Assembly (NCBI RefSeq): GCF_022009635.1
Contig: NZ_CP091716.1
Coordinates: 2,061,001-2,125,000 of the forward strand
Source: Variovorax paradoxus
Lineage (GTDB): Bacteria; Pseudomonadota; Gammaproteobacteria; Burkholderiales; Burkholderiaceae_C
DNA: 64,000 bases
Reading direction: 5' to 3'
Of the stretch, positions 20,954 to 29,745 are shown piece after piece. The position numbers and the translations under genes were made by a program. Below the pieces are notes generated by a model. That model worked only from the letters and a program-made list of their open reading frames with translations, ran no database searches and was not told the origin of the DNA. Each line of letters opens with the position of its first letter. Position 1 is the first letter of the stretch.

Positions 20954-20973
20954 ACGGCACCCTCGGGTGCCGT
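20954..20973 (-). promoter_or_regulatory. terminator-like hairpin in the valS leader
   Basis: On the minus strand the arms ACGGCACCC and GGGTGCCGT (9 bp, 2-nt turn) are followed by TTTT, 12 nt before the valS ATG. Position and shape suggest an attenuator or a structure controlling valS translation. A TAAAAT at 20998-21003 on the same strand could be the promoter -10. The mechanism is inferred. Confidence 0.45.
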
Positions 20974-21045
20974 CGTAACGAGGTGGGATTGCCGGGGATT
21001 TTACCGGCGCTGCCTCCGGTCACTTCGGCCACTGATAATTCCGGG

Positions 21046-21828
21046 ATGCTGTTCCTGCTCTCCCCTGCGAAGTCGCTCGACTACGACACCCCGATCCCCG
21101 CCGAAATCCCCGCCACCCAACCCCATTTCGAGTCCCCGCGCGGCCCCTCGGTCGAACTCATCAAGCTGCTGCGCGAGAAGTCGCCGCTGCAGATTTCCGA
21201 GCTGATGCACCTGTCTGACAAGCTCTCGGCCCTGAACGTGGCCCGCTACGAGGCCTGGTCGAGCAGGAGCACCGCGAAGAACGCCCGCCAGGCGGCATTC
21301 GCCTTCGACGGCGACGTCTACGGCGGCCTGGACGCCCGGACCCTCACGACCGCGCAGCTGGCATGGGCGCAGGACCACGTCTGCATCCTCAGCGGCCTCT
21401 ACGGCCTGCTGCGGCCGCTCGACCTGCTGCAGCCCTACCGGCTTGAAATGGGCACCGCGCTGGCCAACCGCCACGGCAAGGACCTGTACGCCTTCTGGGG
21501 CTCGCGCATCGCCGAGCACCTGAACGAACGTCTCGCGGCCGACCGCACGCCGGTGGTCGTCAACGTGGCCTCGCAGGAGTACTTCAAGTCGGTCGACAGG
21601 AAAGTGCTCAAGGCCCGTGTGGTCGAATGCGTGTTCGAGGAATGGAAGGGCGACAAGTACAAGATCGTGAGCTTCTTCGCCAAGCGCGCCCGCGGCCTGC
21701 TGGCCCGCTGGGCGGTACAGCACAAGGCGGCCACGCCCAAGGCACTGGAAAAGTTCGACCTCGAAGGTTATGGTTTCGACGCTCAAGTGTCGACAGCCGA
21801 AAGGCTGGTGTTCAGGAGAAAAGTCTGA
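21046..21828 (+). CDS. yaaA: peroxide stress protein YaaA (DUF328/UPF0246)
   Basis: A 260-residue protein starting MLFLLSPAKSLDYDTP, the family N-terminus. LYGLLRPLDLLQPYRLEMG and FFAKRARGLLARW are also conserved. In E. coli YaaA limits free intracellular iron during hydrogen peroxide stress, and the family binds DNA through a helix-hairpin-helix-like fold. The frame is open upstream, but the motif begins at the ATG at 21046. The stop overlaps the start of the next gene (TGATG). It heads a four-gene run to queF. Confidence 0.94.
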   Translation: MLFLLSPAKSLDYDTPIPAEIPATQPHFESPRGPSVELIKLLREKSPLQISELMHLSDKLSALNVARYEAWSSRSTAKNARQAAFAFDGDVYGGLDARTLTTAQLAWAQDHVCILSGLYGLLRPLDLLQPYRLEMGTALANRHGKDLYAFWGSRIAEHLNERLAADRTPVVVNVASQEYFKSVDRKVLKARVVECVFEEWKGDKYKIVSFFAKRARGLLARWAVQHKAATPKALEKFDLEGYGFDAQVSTAERLVFRRKV

Positions 21829-22670
21829 TGTCTCAAGCGATCAGTCCGGAACTGCGCGAATGGCTGGTGGCCCAGCTCGCGGCCGGGCACTCGGTGCCGG
21901 CGCTGCGCGCGTCGATGCGCGCGGCCGGCTGGCATGACGCCGCCACCGACACGGCGCTGGCCCAGCTCGAGGCCGGTTTTCCCAACATCGAGGTGGCGCT
22001 GCCGCCCGCGCGCACCGAAATGCCCGGTCCCGACCTCGACGGCGCGCCGCTGTACCTGGACGCCGGCGACCGCCGCGTGCAGGTGCTGCAGACCATGCGG
22101 CATCCGCGCGTGGTGGTGTTCGGCAACCTGCTGTCGGGCGAGGAGTGCGAAGGCCTGATCGCCGCCGCGCGCGTGCGCCTGGCGCGCTCGCTCACCGTGG
22201 AAACGCGCACCGGCGGCGAAGTGCTGAACGTCGACCGCACCAGCGACGGCATGTTCTTCGAGCGCGGCGAAAACGAGATCGTCGCGCGCCTGGAGCAGCG
22301 CATCGCCATGCTGCTGCGCTGGCCGCTGGCGTTCGGCGAGGGCTTGCAGATCCTGCGCTACGCCCCCGGCGCGCAGTACCGCCCGCACTACGACTACTTC
22401 GACCCGAACGAGCCGGGCACGCCCACCATCCTCAAGCGCGGTGGCCAGCGCGTGGCCACGCTGGTCATGTATCTGCAGGAGCCTGAGGGCGGCGGTGCCA
22501 CCACCTTCCCCGACGTGGGCCTCGAAGTGGCCCCGGTGCGCGGCACCGGCGTGTTCTTCAGCTACGACCGGCCCGATCCCGCCACCCGCACGCTGCACGG
22601 CGGCGCGCCGGTGCTGGCCGGAGAAAAATGGGTCGCCACCAAGTGGCTGCGCGAGCGCGAGTTCAAGTAA
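21828..22670 (+). CDS. 2OG-Fe(II) dioxygenase, prolyl 4-hydroxylase-like
   Basis: A 280-residue protein with a C-terminal P4H-type double-stranded beta helix. Iron ligands are His187, Asp189 (HYDYFD) and His257 (RTLHGG), with Lys267 ten residues on as the expected 2-oxoglutarate-binding residue. QILRYAPGAQYRPHYDY and TLVMYLQEPEGGGAT are typical of bacterial P4H homologues. The N-terminal 80 residues contain a helical segment found before bacterial P4H domains. The target protein or small molecule is unknown. Its ATG overlaps the yaaA stop, and AGGAGA precedes it. Confidence 0.88.
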   Translation: MSQAISPELREWLVAQLAAGHSVPALRASMRAAGWHDAATDTALAQLEAGFPNIEVALPPARTEMPGPDLDGAPLYLDAGDRRVQVLQTMRHPRVVVFGNLLSGEECEGLIAAARVRLARSLTVETRTGGEVLNVDRTSDGMFFERGENEIVARLEQRIAMLLRWPLAFGEGLQILRYAPGAQYRPHYDYFDPNEPGTPTILKRGGQRVATLVMYLQEPEGGGATTFPDVGLEVAPVRGTGVFFSYDRPDPATRTLHGGAPVLAGEKWVATKWLREREFK

Positions 22671-22677
22671 GGAAGCG

Positions 22678-23580
22678 ATGAAAGTCACCGCCAACGGGCT
22701 GCAGATCGAAGTCGACGACACCGGAGGCGAAGGGCGTCCCGTCATCCTGCTCATCATGGGCCTGGGCATGCAGCTGGTCGCGTGGCCGAACGGCTTCGTG
22801 CGGCAGCTGGTGGACGCGGGCTTTCGCGTGGTGCGCCACGACAACCGCGACATCGGCCTGAGCCAGGGTTTCGACCACGCGGGCACAGGCAACGTGGTGT
22901 GGCAGACCATTCGCCACCGGCTGGGCCTGAAGGTGCGCTCGGCCTACACGCTGCAGGACATGGCGCTCGATTCGCTCGGCGTGCTCGACGCGCTGGGCAT
23001 TGCCCGGGCGCACATCGTCGGCGCCTCGATGGGCGGCATGATCGCCCAGCGCATCGCCGCCTTCGCGCCACAGCGCAGCACCAGCCTCGTGAGCATCATG
23101 AGTTCCAGCGGCGCGCGCGGCCTGCCGGGGCCGCGCCGCGAGGTGACGGCCATGCTCATGCGCCGGCCGCTGGGCAAGAGCGAGGCCGAGCTGGTCGCGC
23201 ACAGCATCCGGCTGCTGCGCCTGATCCAGAGCCCCGCCTATCCGCAGACCGACGAAGAGCTTGCCGAGCGCCTGACCTTCAGCATGCGGCGGTCGTACCA
23301 CCCGGCCGGCCTGATGCGGCAGATGCTCGCCATCGGCGCCGACGACGAACGCCCGCAGGTGTTGCCGCGCATCCAGTGCCCGACGCTGGTGTTGCACGGC
23401 AATGCCGACGCGCTCGTGCCCATGGCCTGCGGCGAAGACACCGCCCGCCGCATTCCGGGCTCGACCTTCATTCCGATCCCCGGCATGGGCCACGACCTGC
23501 CGCCCGAGGTGTGCGCCATCCTCGCCCAACACATCGCCGCGTTCGCGCACGCGGCCGAAGCCGGAGATTCCAAGCCATGA
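22678..23580 (+). CDS. alpha/beta hydrolase
   Basis: A 300-residue alpha/beta-hydrolase-fold protein. The nucleophile is Ser117 in GASMGGM. The acid is probably Asp in [10 protein letters not shown], and the histidine lies in GMGHDLP near the C-terminus. The HDNRDIGLS segment resembles the aclacinomycin methylesterase/RdmC-like group, but substrate cannot be assigned. An AAGGA site precedes the ATG, 7 bp after the dioxygenase gene. Its stop overlaps the queF start (ATGA), so queF translation is probably coupled to it. Confidence 0.87.
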   Translation: MKVTANGLQIEVDDTGGEGRPVILLIMGLGMQLVAWPNGFVRQLVDAGFRVVRHDNRDIGLSQGFDHAGTGNVVWQTIRHRLGLKVRSAYTLQDMALDSLGVLDALGIARAHIVGASMGGMIAQRIAAFAPQRSTSLVSIMSSSGARGLPGPRREVTAMLMRRPLGKSEAELVAHSIRLLRLIQSPAYPQTDEELAERLTFSMRRSYHPAGLMRQMLAIGADDERPQVLPRIQCPTLVLHGNADALVPMACGEDTARRIPGSTFIPIPGMGHDLPPEVCAILAQHIAAFAHAAEAGDSKP

Positions 23581-24443
23581 GCAACGACCACAACCCCAAC
23601 ACCCCCGAGCAATCGCAACTGGGCCGCGCCTCGGCCTACGCCGACCATTACGACCCGTCGCTGCTGTTTCCCATTGCGCGCGCCACGCAGCGCGAAGCCA
23701 TGGGCATCCAGTCCGGTGCCTTGCCCTTCTTCGGCGCCGACCTGTGGACCGCGTTCGAAGTGAGCTGGCTCAATGCGCGCGGCAAGCCGCAGCTGGCCAT
23801 CGCGCACTTCACCATTCCGTGCGAAACGCCCAACATCATCGAGAGCAAGAGCTTCAAGCTCTATCTCAACAGCTTCAACAACAGCCAGTTCGCGAGCATC
23901 GACGTCGTGCGCGAACACCTGCGCACCGACCTCGCCGAGGCCGCCTGGCGCGGCAGCGACCAGTCGGGCGGCATCGGCGTGAAGCTGCTCACGCCCGAGC
24001 TGTTCGACCGCGAGCCGGTACATGAAATCGACGGCCTCGATCTCGATAGGCTCGACATCGAGTGCACCCGCTACCAGCCCGCTCCTGAGTTGCTGAGCGC
24101 TGACACCACGCAGGTGCACGTGAACGAAACCCTCACCAGCCGCCTGCTCAAGAGCAACTGCCTCGTCACCGGCCAGCCCGACTGGGGCAGCGTGCAGATC
24201 CGCTACAGCGGCCCGCCCATCGACCAGGCGGGGCTGCTTGCGTACATCGTGAGCTTTCGCAACCACAACGAATTCCACGAGCCCTGCGCCGAGCGCATGT
24301 TCACGGACATCTGGAGCCGCTGCAAGCCGACCAAGCTCGCGGTGTATGCGCGCTACACGCGGCGCGGCGGGCTGGACATCAACCCGTTCCGCACCAGTTG
24401 GCCGCAGGCGCTGCCGGCGAACATCCGCACGGCGCGGCAGTAG
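23577..24443 (+). CDS. queF: NADPH-dependent 7-cyano-7-deazaguanine reductase QueF
   Basis: A 288-residue long-form QueF that reduces preQ0 nitrile to preQ1 amine in queuosine biosynthesis. Catalytic Cys194 lies in [12 protein letters not shown], with Asp201 in the same motif. Glu89 sits in [14 protein letters not shown], the substrate-binding stretch. These positions track the E. coli two-domain enzyme (Cys190, Asp197, Glu89; 282 residues). It is the last gene of the yaaA run. No other queuosine gene is in the window. Confidence 0.95.
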   Translation: MSNDHNPNTPEQSQLGRASAYADHYDPSLLFPIARATQREAMGIQSGALPFFGADLWTAFEVSWLNARGKPQLAIAHFTIPCETPNIIESKSFKLYLNSFNNSQFASIDVVREHLRTDLAEAAWRGSDQSGGIGVKLLTPELFDREPVHEIDGLDLDRLDIECTRYQPAPELLSADTTQVHVNETLTSRLLKSNCLVTGQPDWGSVQIRYSGPPIDQAGLLAYIVSFRNHNEFHEPCAERMFTDIWSRCKPTKLAVYARYTRRGGLDINPFRTSWPQALPANIRTARQ

Positions 24444-24568
24444 GCCGCGCCAGGGACTCTGCCGAAGCCCCTCTTCGGAAACCCGAAACCCGCTCCCGTC
24501 CTGCCTGTGGCATTCTGGATTTCGACCGCGAACCCGCGGCCGAAGGAACATCCGGAGCGCAGACAAAC

Positions 24569-25498
24569 ATGGTTGAAGGAAAAGTGGTCGTCGTCACCGG
24601 CGCGGGCGGCGGCATCGGGCGCGACATCGCGCTGGCGATGGCCGCGCATGGCGCGAAGGTGGTGGTCAACGACATCGGCGCGGCGCTCGACGGCGCACTC
24701 GACGCCGAAGGCGGCGGCCCAACCCGCGGTGCAGGCCCCGCGCAGCAGGTGGTCGACGAGATCCGCGCGGCCGGCGGGCAGGCCGCGCCCAACACCGACA
24801 ACGTGGCCGACGCCGCCAGCGCCGCGCGCATCATTCAGTGCGCGCTCGACAGCTTCGGGCGCATCGACGCAGTGGTCAACAACGCCGGCATCCTGCGCGA
24901 CCGCTTCTTCCACAAGATGTCGGTCGACGAGTGGGACTCGGTGCTCAAGGTGCACCTGTACGGCTCGTATTACGTGAGCCGCGCGGCCGCCACGCATTTC
25001 AAGGAACAGGCGTCGGGTGCGCTGGTACACATGACCTCGACCTCGGGCCTCATCGGCAACCTCGGGCAGGCGAACTACTCGGCGGCCAAGCTCGGCATCG
25101 TCGCGCTGTCGAAGTCGATCGCGCTGGACATGCAGAAATTCAACGTGCGCTCCAACTGCATCGCGCCCTTTGCCTGGAGCCGCATGATCGGCGCCATTCC
25201 CACCGACACCGACGAGCAGCGCGCCCGCGTCGACAAGATCAAGCAGATGACGCCCGCCAAGGTCGCGCCGCTCGCGGTGTACCTGGCGAGCGACGCGGCG
25301 GCCGCGGTCAACGGGCAGATCTTCTCGGTGCGCAACAACGAGATCTCGCTCATCAGCCAGCCGCGCCCGGTGCGCTCCATCCACCGCTCCGAGGGCTGGA
25401 CGCCGCAGAGCATCGCCGAGCACGCCATGCCCGCGATGCGGGCCAGCTTCTTCCCGCTGGACCGCTCGGCCGACGTGTTCAGCTGGGACCCAGTCTGA
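24569..25498 (+). CDS. SDR-family oxidoreductase (3-hydroxyacyl-CoA dehydrogenase-like)
   Basis: A 309-residue short-chain dehydrogenase. The NAD-binding GAGGGIG is at residues 11-17, NNAG at about 104-107, and the catalytic Ser in STSG precedes Tyr170-x3-Lys174 (YSAAK). The inserted segment after residue 38 and the long C-terminal tail fit the (3R)-hydroxyacyl-CoA dehydrogenase-like subgroup from MFE-2-type enzymes. A GGAG lies upstream of the ATG. It stands just before the LysR pair and the acyl-CoA cluster on the same strand, so a role in that pathway is plausible but not shown. Confidence 0.88.
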   Translation: MVEGKVVVVTGAGGGIGRDIALAMAAHGAKVVVNDIGAALDGALDAEGGGPTRGAGPAQQVVDEIRAAGGQAAPNTDNVADAASAARIIQCALDSFGRIDAVVNNAGILRDRFFHKMSVDEWDSVLKVHLYGSYYVSRAAATHFKEQASGALVHMTSTSGLIGNLGQANYSAAKLGIVALSKSIALDMQKFNVRSNCIAPFAWSRMIGAIPTDTDEQRARVDKIKQMTPAKVAPLAVYLASDAAAAVNGQIFSVRNNEISLISQPRPVRSIHRSEGWTPQSIAEHAMPAMRASFFPLDRSADVFSWDPV

Positions 25499-25583
25499 GG
25501 ACAAACCCGCAGGAGGCCGCGCGCGGCTTCGGCTTCATTCGCCGGACAATGCGCGTTCCCTTCCTCCTTGGTGCCCGCGTCCG

Positions 25584-26474
25584 GTGAATCTGCACTTCGA
25601 CCTGTTCGACCTGAAACTGTTCGTCTACGTGGCGGACGCGCACAGCCTCACGCGCGGTGCGGAGAAAGCCTGCATCTCGCTGGCCGCCGCCTCCACCCGC
25701 ATCAAGCAGATGGAAGAGGCCGTGGGCGGCAAGCTGCTGCATCGCAGCGCGCAGGGCGTGACGCTCACCGCGGCCGGGCAGGCGGTGCTTTATCACGCCA
25801 AGCGCGTGATGCAGCAGATGGAGCACCTGCGCTGCGACATGCAGGACTTCGGCAAGGGCATCAAGGGCCATGTGCGGGTGTTCGCCAACACCACCTCCAT
25901 CACCGAATACCTGCCGCGGAAGCTGGCGGGCTTTCTCACGCAGCATCCGGCGGTGCAGGTGGACCTGCGCGAATACCTGAGCGAAGAAATCGTGCGCGCC
26001 GTGGCCGACGGCGAGGCCGACATCGGCATCCTCGCGGGCGACGTGCACACCGGCGACTTCGACGCGCGCCCCTTCGGCAGCAACCAGCTCGTGCTGGTGG
26101 TGCCGGCCACGCACCGCCTGGCGGGCGCGCCCTCGGTGGCCTTCGCCGACACGCTCGACGAGCAGCATGTGGGCCTGCACCACGGCAGCGCCATCCACCG
26201 CTTCCTGCAGCGCCGCGCGGAGCTGGCAGGCCGGGGCTTCAACCCGCGCATCCAGGTCAGCAGCTTCGAAGCCATCTGCCTGATGATCGAAGCGGGCGTG
26301 GGGGTGGGCGTGCTGCCGGCGTCTTCGGCGCAGCGCCTCTCGATGGCGATGCGCATCTCGACCGTGGCGCTCAGCGACGCATGGGCCGAGCGCGAGCTGA
26401 AGCTCATTGCGCGCAACCGCGAGCAGCTGCCGGCCTCGGCGCGAGAGCTGTTCGACCACCTCGTCGCGCACTGA
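25584..26474 (+). CDS. LysR-family regulator (first of a tandem pair)
   Basis: A 296-residue LysR regulator from a GTG start. The winged helix-turn-helix covers residues about 8-65 (LKLFVYVADAHSLTRGAEKACISLAAASTRIKQME). The effector domain follows, with GEADIGILAGDVHTGDF and IEAGVGVGVLP. It is closely related in layout to the next gene, which starts 13 bp after its stop. The pair stands upstream of the enolase-superfamily, Bug and AMDase genes and is the obvious candidate for controlling them. Confidence 0.92.
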   Translation: MNLHFDLFDLKLFVYVADAHSLTRGAEKACISLAAASTRIKQMEEAVGGKLLHRSAQGVTLTAAGQAVLYHAKRVMQQMEHLRCDMQDFGKGIKGHVRVFANTTSITEYLPRKLAGFLTQHPAVQVDLREYLSEEIVRAVADGEADIGILAGDVHTGDFDARPFGSNQLVLVVPATHRLAGAPSVAFADTLDEQHVGLHHGSAIHRFLQRRAELAGRGFNPRIQVSSFEAICLMIEAGVGVGVLPASSAQRLSMAMRISTVALSDAWAERELKLIARNREQLPASARELFDHLVAH

Positions 26475-26487
26475 GGGCGCCGCCGCC

Positions 26488-27375
26488 ATGTCCGCCGACC
26501 TGAAGTCGCTGCGCCTGTTCGTGACCGTGGCCGACCACGGCAGCATCAGCGAAGGCGCCAAGCGCTGCCACATCGCGCTGGCCGCGGCCAGCAAGCGCAT
26601 CTCCGATCTGGAGGCACGCGCCAGGCTGCCGCTGCTGGTGCGCCATGCGCGCGGCGTCACGCTCACTTCGGCGGGCCACGGGCTGCTGCTGCATGCGCGC
26701 GCCGTGCTCTCGGCCATGGACCGCCTCGGCGCCGAACTCGACGATTTCCAGAACGGCGTGGCGGGCGTGGTCAGCATCACGGCCAATGCGTCGACCATCG
26801 CGCAGTTCCTGCCGGCGCAGATCGGCTCTTTCCTGCGCCTGCACCCGGTGCTCAAGATCGACCTGCAGGAGCGCGCCAGCACCGAGGTGGTGAAGGCCGT
26901 GCAGGCGGGCCTGGCCGACATCGGCGTGATCGAGAGCCACACGCCGGCCGACGGCCTCGAATGCCTGCCTTACCGCAACGACGAACTGGCCGTGGTGATC
27001 GCGCGCGACCATCCGCTCGCGCGGCGCAAGCGCATCGGCGTGGAAGAGGTCTTGCGCCACGACCATATCGTGGTGCGCGAAGGCACGGCGCTGCACCGCG
27101 TGCTGCTGGCCGCCGCGCTGGAGGCGCAGGTGCCGCTGAAAGTGCGCATGCAGGTGGGCAGCTTCGACATGGTCTGCCGCATGGTGGAGCAGGGCGTGGG
27201 CATCGGCGTGCTGCCCTATGCGGCCATCCTGCCGCAGCTGCAGATACTGAAGCTGCGCTGCCTGAAGCTCGACGCGCCCTGGGCGCTGCGCCGCCACCTG
27301 CTGTGCGTGCGCAAGCAGCAGGAGCTGACCGTGGCCGCGCGCTCGGTGCTGGAGCACCTCGGCCGGCCCGACTGA
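26488..27375 (+). CDS. LysR-family regulator (second of a tandem pair)
   Basis: A 295-residue LysR regulator. The N-terminal helix-turn-helix (LRLFVTVADHGSISEGAKRCHIALAAASKRISDLE) aligns without gaps to the first LysR. The effector domain shares the VQAGLADIGVIES and VEQGVGIGVLP patterns. It starts 13 bp after the preceding gene, so the two are probably co-transcribed. Tandem same-strand LysR paralogues are unusual and may form heteromers or respond to two related effectors. A long hairpin lies immediately after its stop. Confidence 0.92.
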   Translation: MSADLKSLRLFVTVADHGSISEGAKRCHIALAAASKRISDLEARARLPLLVRHARGVTLTSAGHGLLLHARAVLSAMDRLGAELDDFQNGVAGVVSITANASTIAQFLPAQIGSFLRLHPVLKIDLQERASTEVVKAVQAGLADIGVIESHTPADGLECLPYRNDELAVVIARDHPLARRKRIGVEEVLRHDHIVVREGTALHRVLLAAALEAQVPLKVRMQVGSFDMVCRMVEQGVGIGVLPYAAILPQLQILKLRCLKLDAPWALRRHLLCVRKQQELTVAARSVLEHLGRPD

Positions 27376-27377
27376 AC

Positions 27378-27424
27378 GGCGAGGGCACGCGAGCCTTCGC
27401 GCGGCGCGAAGCCTCGCGCTCGCC
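27378..27424. repeat. long near-perfect hairpin between lysR and the enolase-superfamily gene
   Basis: Two 15-nt arms at 27388-27402 and 27404-27418 are complementary except at one position and are separated by one base. Outside them ggcgag (27378-27383) pairs with ctcgcc (27419-27424), leaving a 4-nt bulge. The whole forms a stem of about 20 bp. No T-tract follows on either strand, so it is not a standard intrinsic terminator. It may block read-through, protect mRNA ends or be a cruciform operator for the downstream catabolic genes. Confidence 0.6.
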
Positions 27425-27485
27425 AAAAACGAATTGTTCTTCGGCGGCCCGCGCGCAAAGATCGCGCAAACCAAAGGAGACACCC

Positions 27486-28640
27486 TTGAAGATCGTTCGC
27501 GTCAGCGCCACGCCGCTGAACATTCCCGTCACCATCGACGTGGTCGGCATGAACAAGCAGACCTCGCTGTCCCTGTGCCTCACCGAAATCGAGACCGACA
27601 CCGGCCTCGTCGGCCACGGCATGACCGCCATCACCGAGGAAGAGATCATTGCTGCCGCCGTGCGCGAGGTGGCCGGCCCCGCGCTGATCGGCGAAGACCC
27701 GATGGCCACCGAGCGTCTGTGGGAAAAGCTCTACTGGCTGCTCTCGCCGCGCGGCCAGACCGGCTATGCCAGCCACACCATCGCCGCGCTCGACATCGCG
27801 CTGTGGGACATCAAGGCCAAGGCGCTCGGCCAGCCGCTGTGGCGCCTGCTCGGCGGCGCGCGCGCCAAGGTGCCGGTGTACGCCACCTTCGGCTTCGGCT
27901 TCTTCGAGCGCGACCAGCTCGCGGCCGCCGCCAAGCTGTGGGTGTCGCAAGGCTTCCAGCGCCTGAAGATGACGGTCGGCAACCATGCGCTCGCGCGCCG
28001 CGACGAACCGCGCCCGCTCGACGAAGTCATCGCCGAGGACGTGCGCCGCGTCGCGGCCGTGCGCGAGGCCGTGGGCCCCGACGTCAAGCTGTACGTCGAC
28101 GCCAACTGCGGCCTCGACCTGTTCCATGCCACCGAATTGGCGCACCGCATCGAGCCCTACGGCATCAGCTTCTTCGAGGAGCCGCTCACGCAGAACGACG
28201 TGCGCCAGATGGCCCAGTTGCGTGCGCGCACCCGCATTCCGCTGGCCTGCGGCCAGAACGAAGGTCTGGCCTTCCGCTTCCGCGACCTGCTGGTGAACCA
28301 GGCGGCCGATGTGCTGCAGCCCAACGTGACCATCTCGGGCGGCTATTCGCAGGTGCTGAAGATCGCGGGCATGGCGCAGGCCTTCAATGTGCCCATCGAC
28401 AACGGCGGCGCCTGGCCTTTCCACAACATGCACCTGCATGCGGGCGTGTCCAACGGCGGGCTGGTCGAGTACCACTACGTGGCGGTGCAGATGCTCAAGC
28501 AGATCTTCGACGGCCTGCCGGTGCCCGACCAGGGCTGGCTCACGCTGCCCGAGACGCCGGGCCTGGGTTTCGCGCCCAACGCCGACCGCGTGCGCGAGCT
28601 GGCGAAGCTGCCGACCTCGCACGGCAAGGGCAAGGCCTGA
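27486..28640 (+). CDS. enolase-superfamily enzyme (mandelate racemase/muconate lactonizing type)
   Basis: A 384-residue protein from a TTG start with a strong AAAGGAGA 5 nt upstream. The capping domain is residues about 1-125 and the TIM barrel follows. Candidate metal ligands are Asp205 (YVDAN), Glu231/232 (FFEEPL) and Glu259 (GQNEG). The KxK base motif of mandelate racemase/MLE is altered: Lys161 is present but the second lysine is Thr163 (KMT). His residues near PFHNMHLHAG may serve as an alternative base. The reaction is unknown: racemisation, dehydration or cycloisomerisation of a hydroxy or aryl acid. It heads the Bug-AMDase gene group. Confidence 0.86.
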   Translation: MKIVRVSATPLNIPVTIDVVGMNKQTSLSLCLTEIETDTGLVGHGMTAITEEEIIAAAVREVAGPALIGEDPMATERLWEKLYWLLSPRGQTGYASHTIAALDIALWDIKAKALGQPLWRLLGGARAKVPVYATFGFGFFERDQLAAAAKLWVSQGFQRLKMTVGNHALARRDEPRPLDEVIAEDVRRVAAVREAVGPDVKLYVDANCGLDLFHATELAHRIEPYGISFFEEPLTQNDVRQMAQLRARTRIPLACGQNEGLAFRFRDLLVNQAADVLQPNVTISGGYSQVLKIAGMAQAFNVPIDNGGAWPFHNMHLHAGVSNGGLVEYHYVAVQMLKQIFDGLPVPDQGWLTLPETPGLGFAPNADRVRELAKLPTSHGKGKA

Positions 28641-28727
28641 CCGGCCGGCCGCTGCGTTCCAGCGACACTTTCCTTCACGACCGGGCCGCGACAGACGGCC
28701 GGCGATTCCGACCAAGACAACGGAGAC

Positions 28728-29735
28728 ATGATGAAAGACAGACAAGCGATTCGACCCGCGCGCCGCCATGCATTGCGCGCCATGATGGCCCTGGGACTCG
28801 CGGGTGCCCTCGCGGCGCCCGCGGCCTGGGCCCAGAAGTACCCGGACAAGCCGATCCGCCTCGTGGTCGGTTATTCGGCCGGCGGCGGTGTCGACGCGGT
28901 GGCCCGGCTGCTCGGCGTGCGCCTGTCGGCGGCGCTGGGGCAGCAGGTGCTGGTGGAAAACCGCACAGGCGCCACCGGGCTCATCGCGGCCGAATTCGTC
29001 GCCAAGGCGCCGCCCGACGGCTACACGCTGATGATGGGCGATAGCGCCTTGCTCATCGCCAAGCTGCTGCAGCCGAAGATCGGCATCGATCCGCTCACCA
29101 GCTTCAAGCCGGTGGCGGGCGCCTTCATCTCGCCGCTGATGATCGTCGCGGGCAACGACTTTCCCGCCAAGACGCCGGCCGAGCTGGTGAAGGAACTCAA
29201 GGCCAATGCCTCGCGCTATTCGTACGCCACTTCGGGCGTGGGCACGGTGCAGCACCTGGGCTTCGAGATGCTCAAGCAGTCCACCGGCAGTTCGGTGGTG
29301 CATGTGCCGTATCGCGGTGCCGCGCAGATCGTGCCCGACGTGATCGGCGGGCAGATTCCTCTTGGCGTGGTGAGCGCGACGGCCGGCATGGCGCAGGCGA
29401 AGGCCGGCAAGCTGCGTGCGGTGGCGCTGATGAACACGGCCAAGCTCGAAGGCGCGGAGAGCGTGCCGCCACTGGCCGATGCGCTGCCGGGGTTCGACGT
29501 GGCGCCGCGCATCTTCGTGCTGGCACCCGCGGGTACGCCCAATGACGTGGTCGAGAAGCTGTCGGCGGCGGTGAAGTCGGTGCTCGATACGCCGGAGGCC
29601 GGTTCCGCTGCCGCGGCGCAGGGCACGCTGCGTGCCTATGCGACGCCTGCGCAGCTTGGGAAGGACATGGCTGCGGAGACTTCGCGATGGAAGAAGATCA
29701 TCGCGGATCAGCATATCGTGGCTGAGGGGAACTGA
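28728..29735 (+). CDS. Bug/TctC-family binding protein in the AMDase group
   Basis: A 335-residue periplasmic binding protein. The N-terminus has a long basic region and hydrophobic core (RRHALRAMMALGLAGALAAPAAWAQ) giving a signal peptide cleaved near AWAQ. The mature start KYPDKPIRLVVGYSAGGGVDAVAR is the Bug signature. HVPYRGAAQIVPDVIGGQIP forms part of the ligand pocket. Starts at 28728 and 28731 are both possible. It lies between the enolase-superfamily gene and the arylmalonate decarboxylase gene, so it probably captures the pathway's carboxylate substrate. No TctAB genes are nearby. Confidence 0.92.
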   Translation: MMKDRQAIRPARRHALRAMMALGLAGALAAPAAWAQKYPDKPIRLVVGYSAGGGVDAVARLLGVRLSAALGQQVLVENRTGATGLIAAEFVAKAPPDGYTLMMGDSALLIAKLLQPKIGIDPLTSFKPVAGAFISPLMIVAGNDFPAKTPAELVKELKANASRYSYATSGVGTVQHLGFEMLKQSTGSSVVHVPYRGAAQIVPDVIGGQIPLGVVSATAGMAQAKAGKLRAVALMNTAKLEGAESVPPLADALPGFDVAPRIFVLAPAGTPNDVVEKLSAAVKSVLDTPEAGSAAAAQGTLRAYATPAQLGKDMAAETSRWKKIIADQHIVAEGN

Positions 29736-29745
29736 TTTCTGCTGC

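Noticed and set aside
17108..21205. A very long plus-strand open frame (about 1365 codons) opposite galU and valS.
   Set aside because: It is antisense to two well-conserved genes, its translation is low-complexity (His/Arg/Ala/Val-rich) and it arises from high GC at third codon positions.
24463..24480. ccgaag/cttcgg hairpin after queF as a terminator.
   Set aside because: Short stem without a following T-run.
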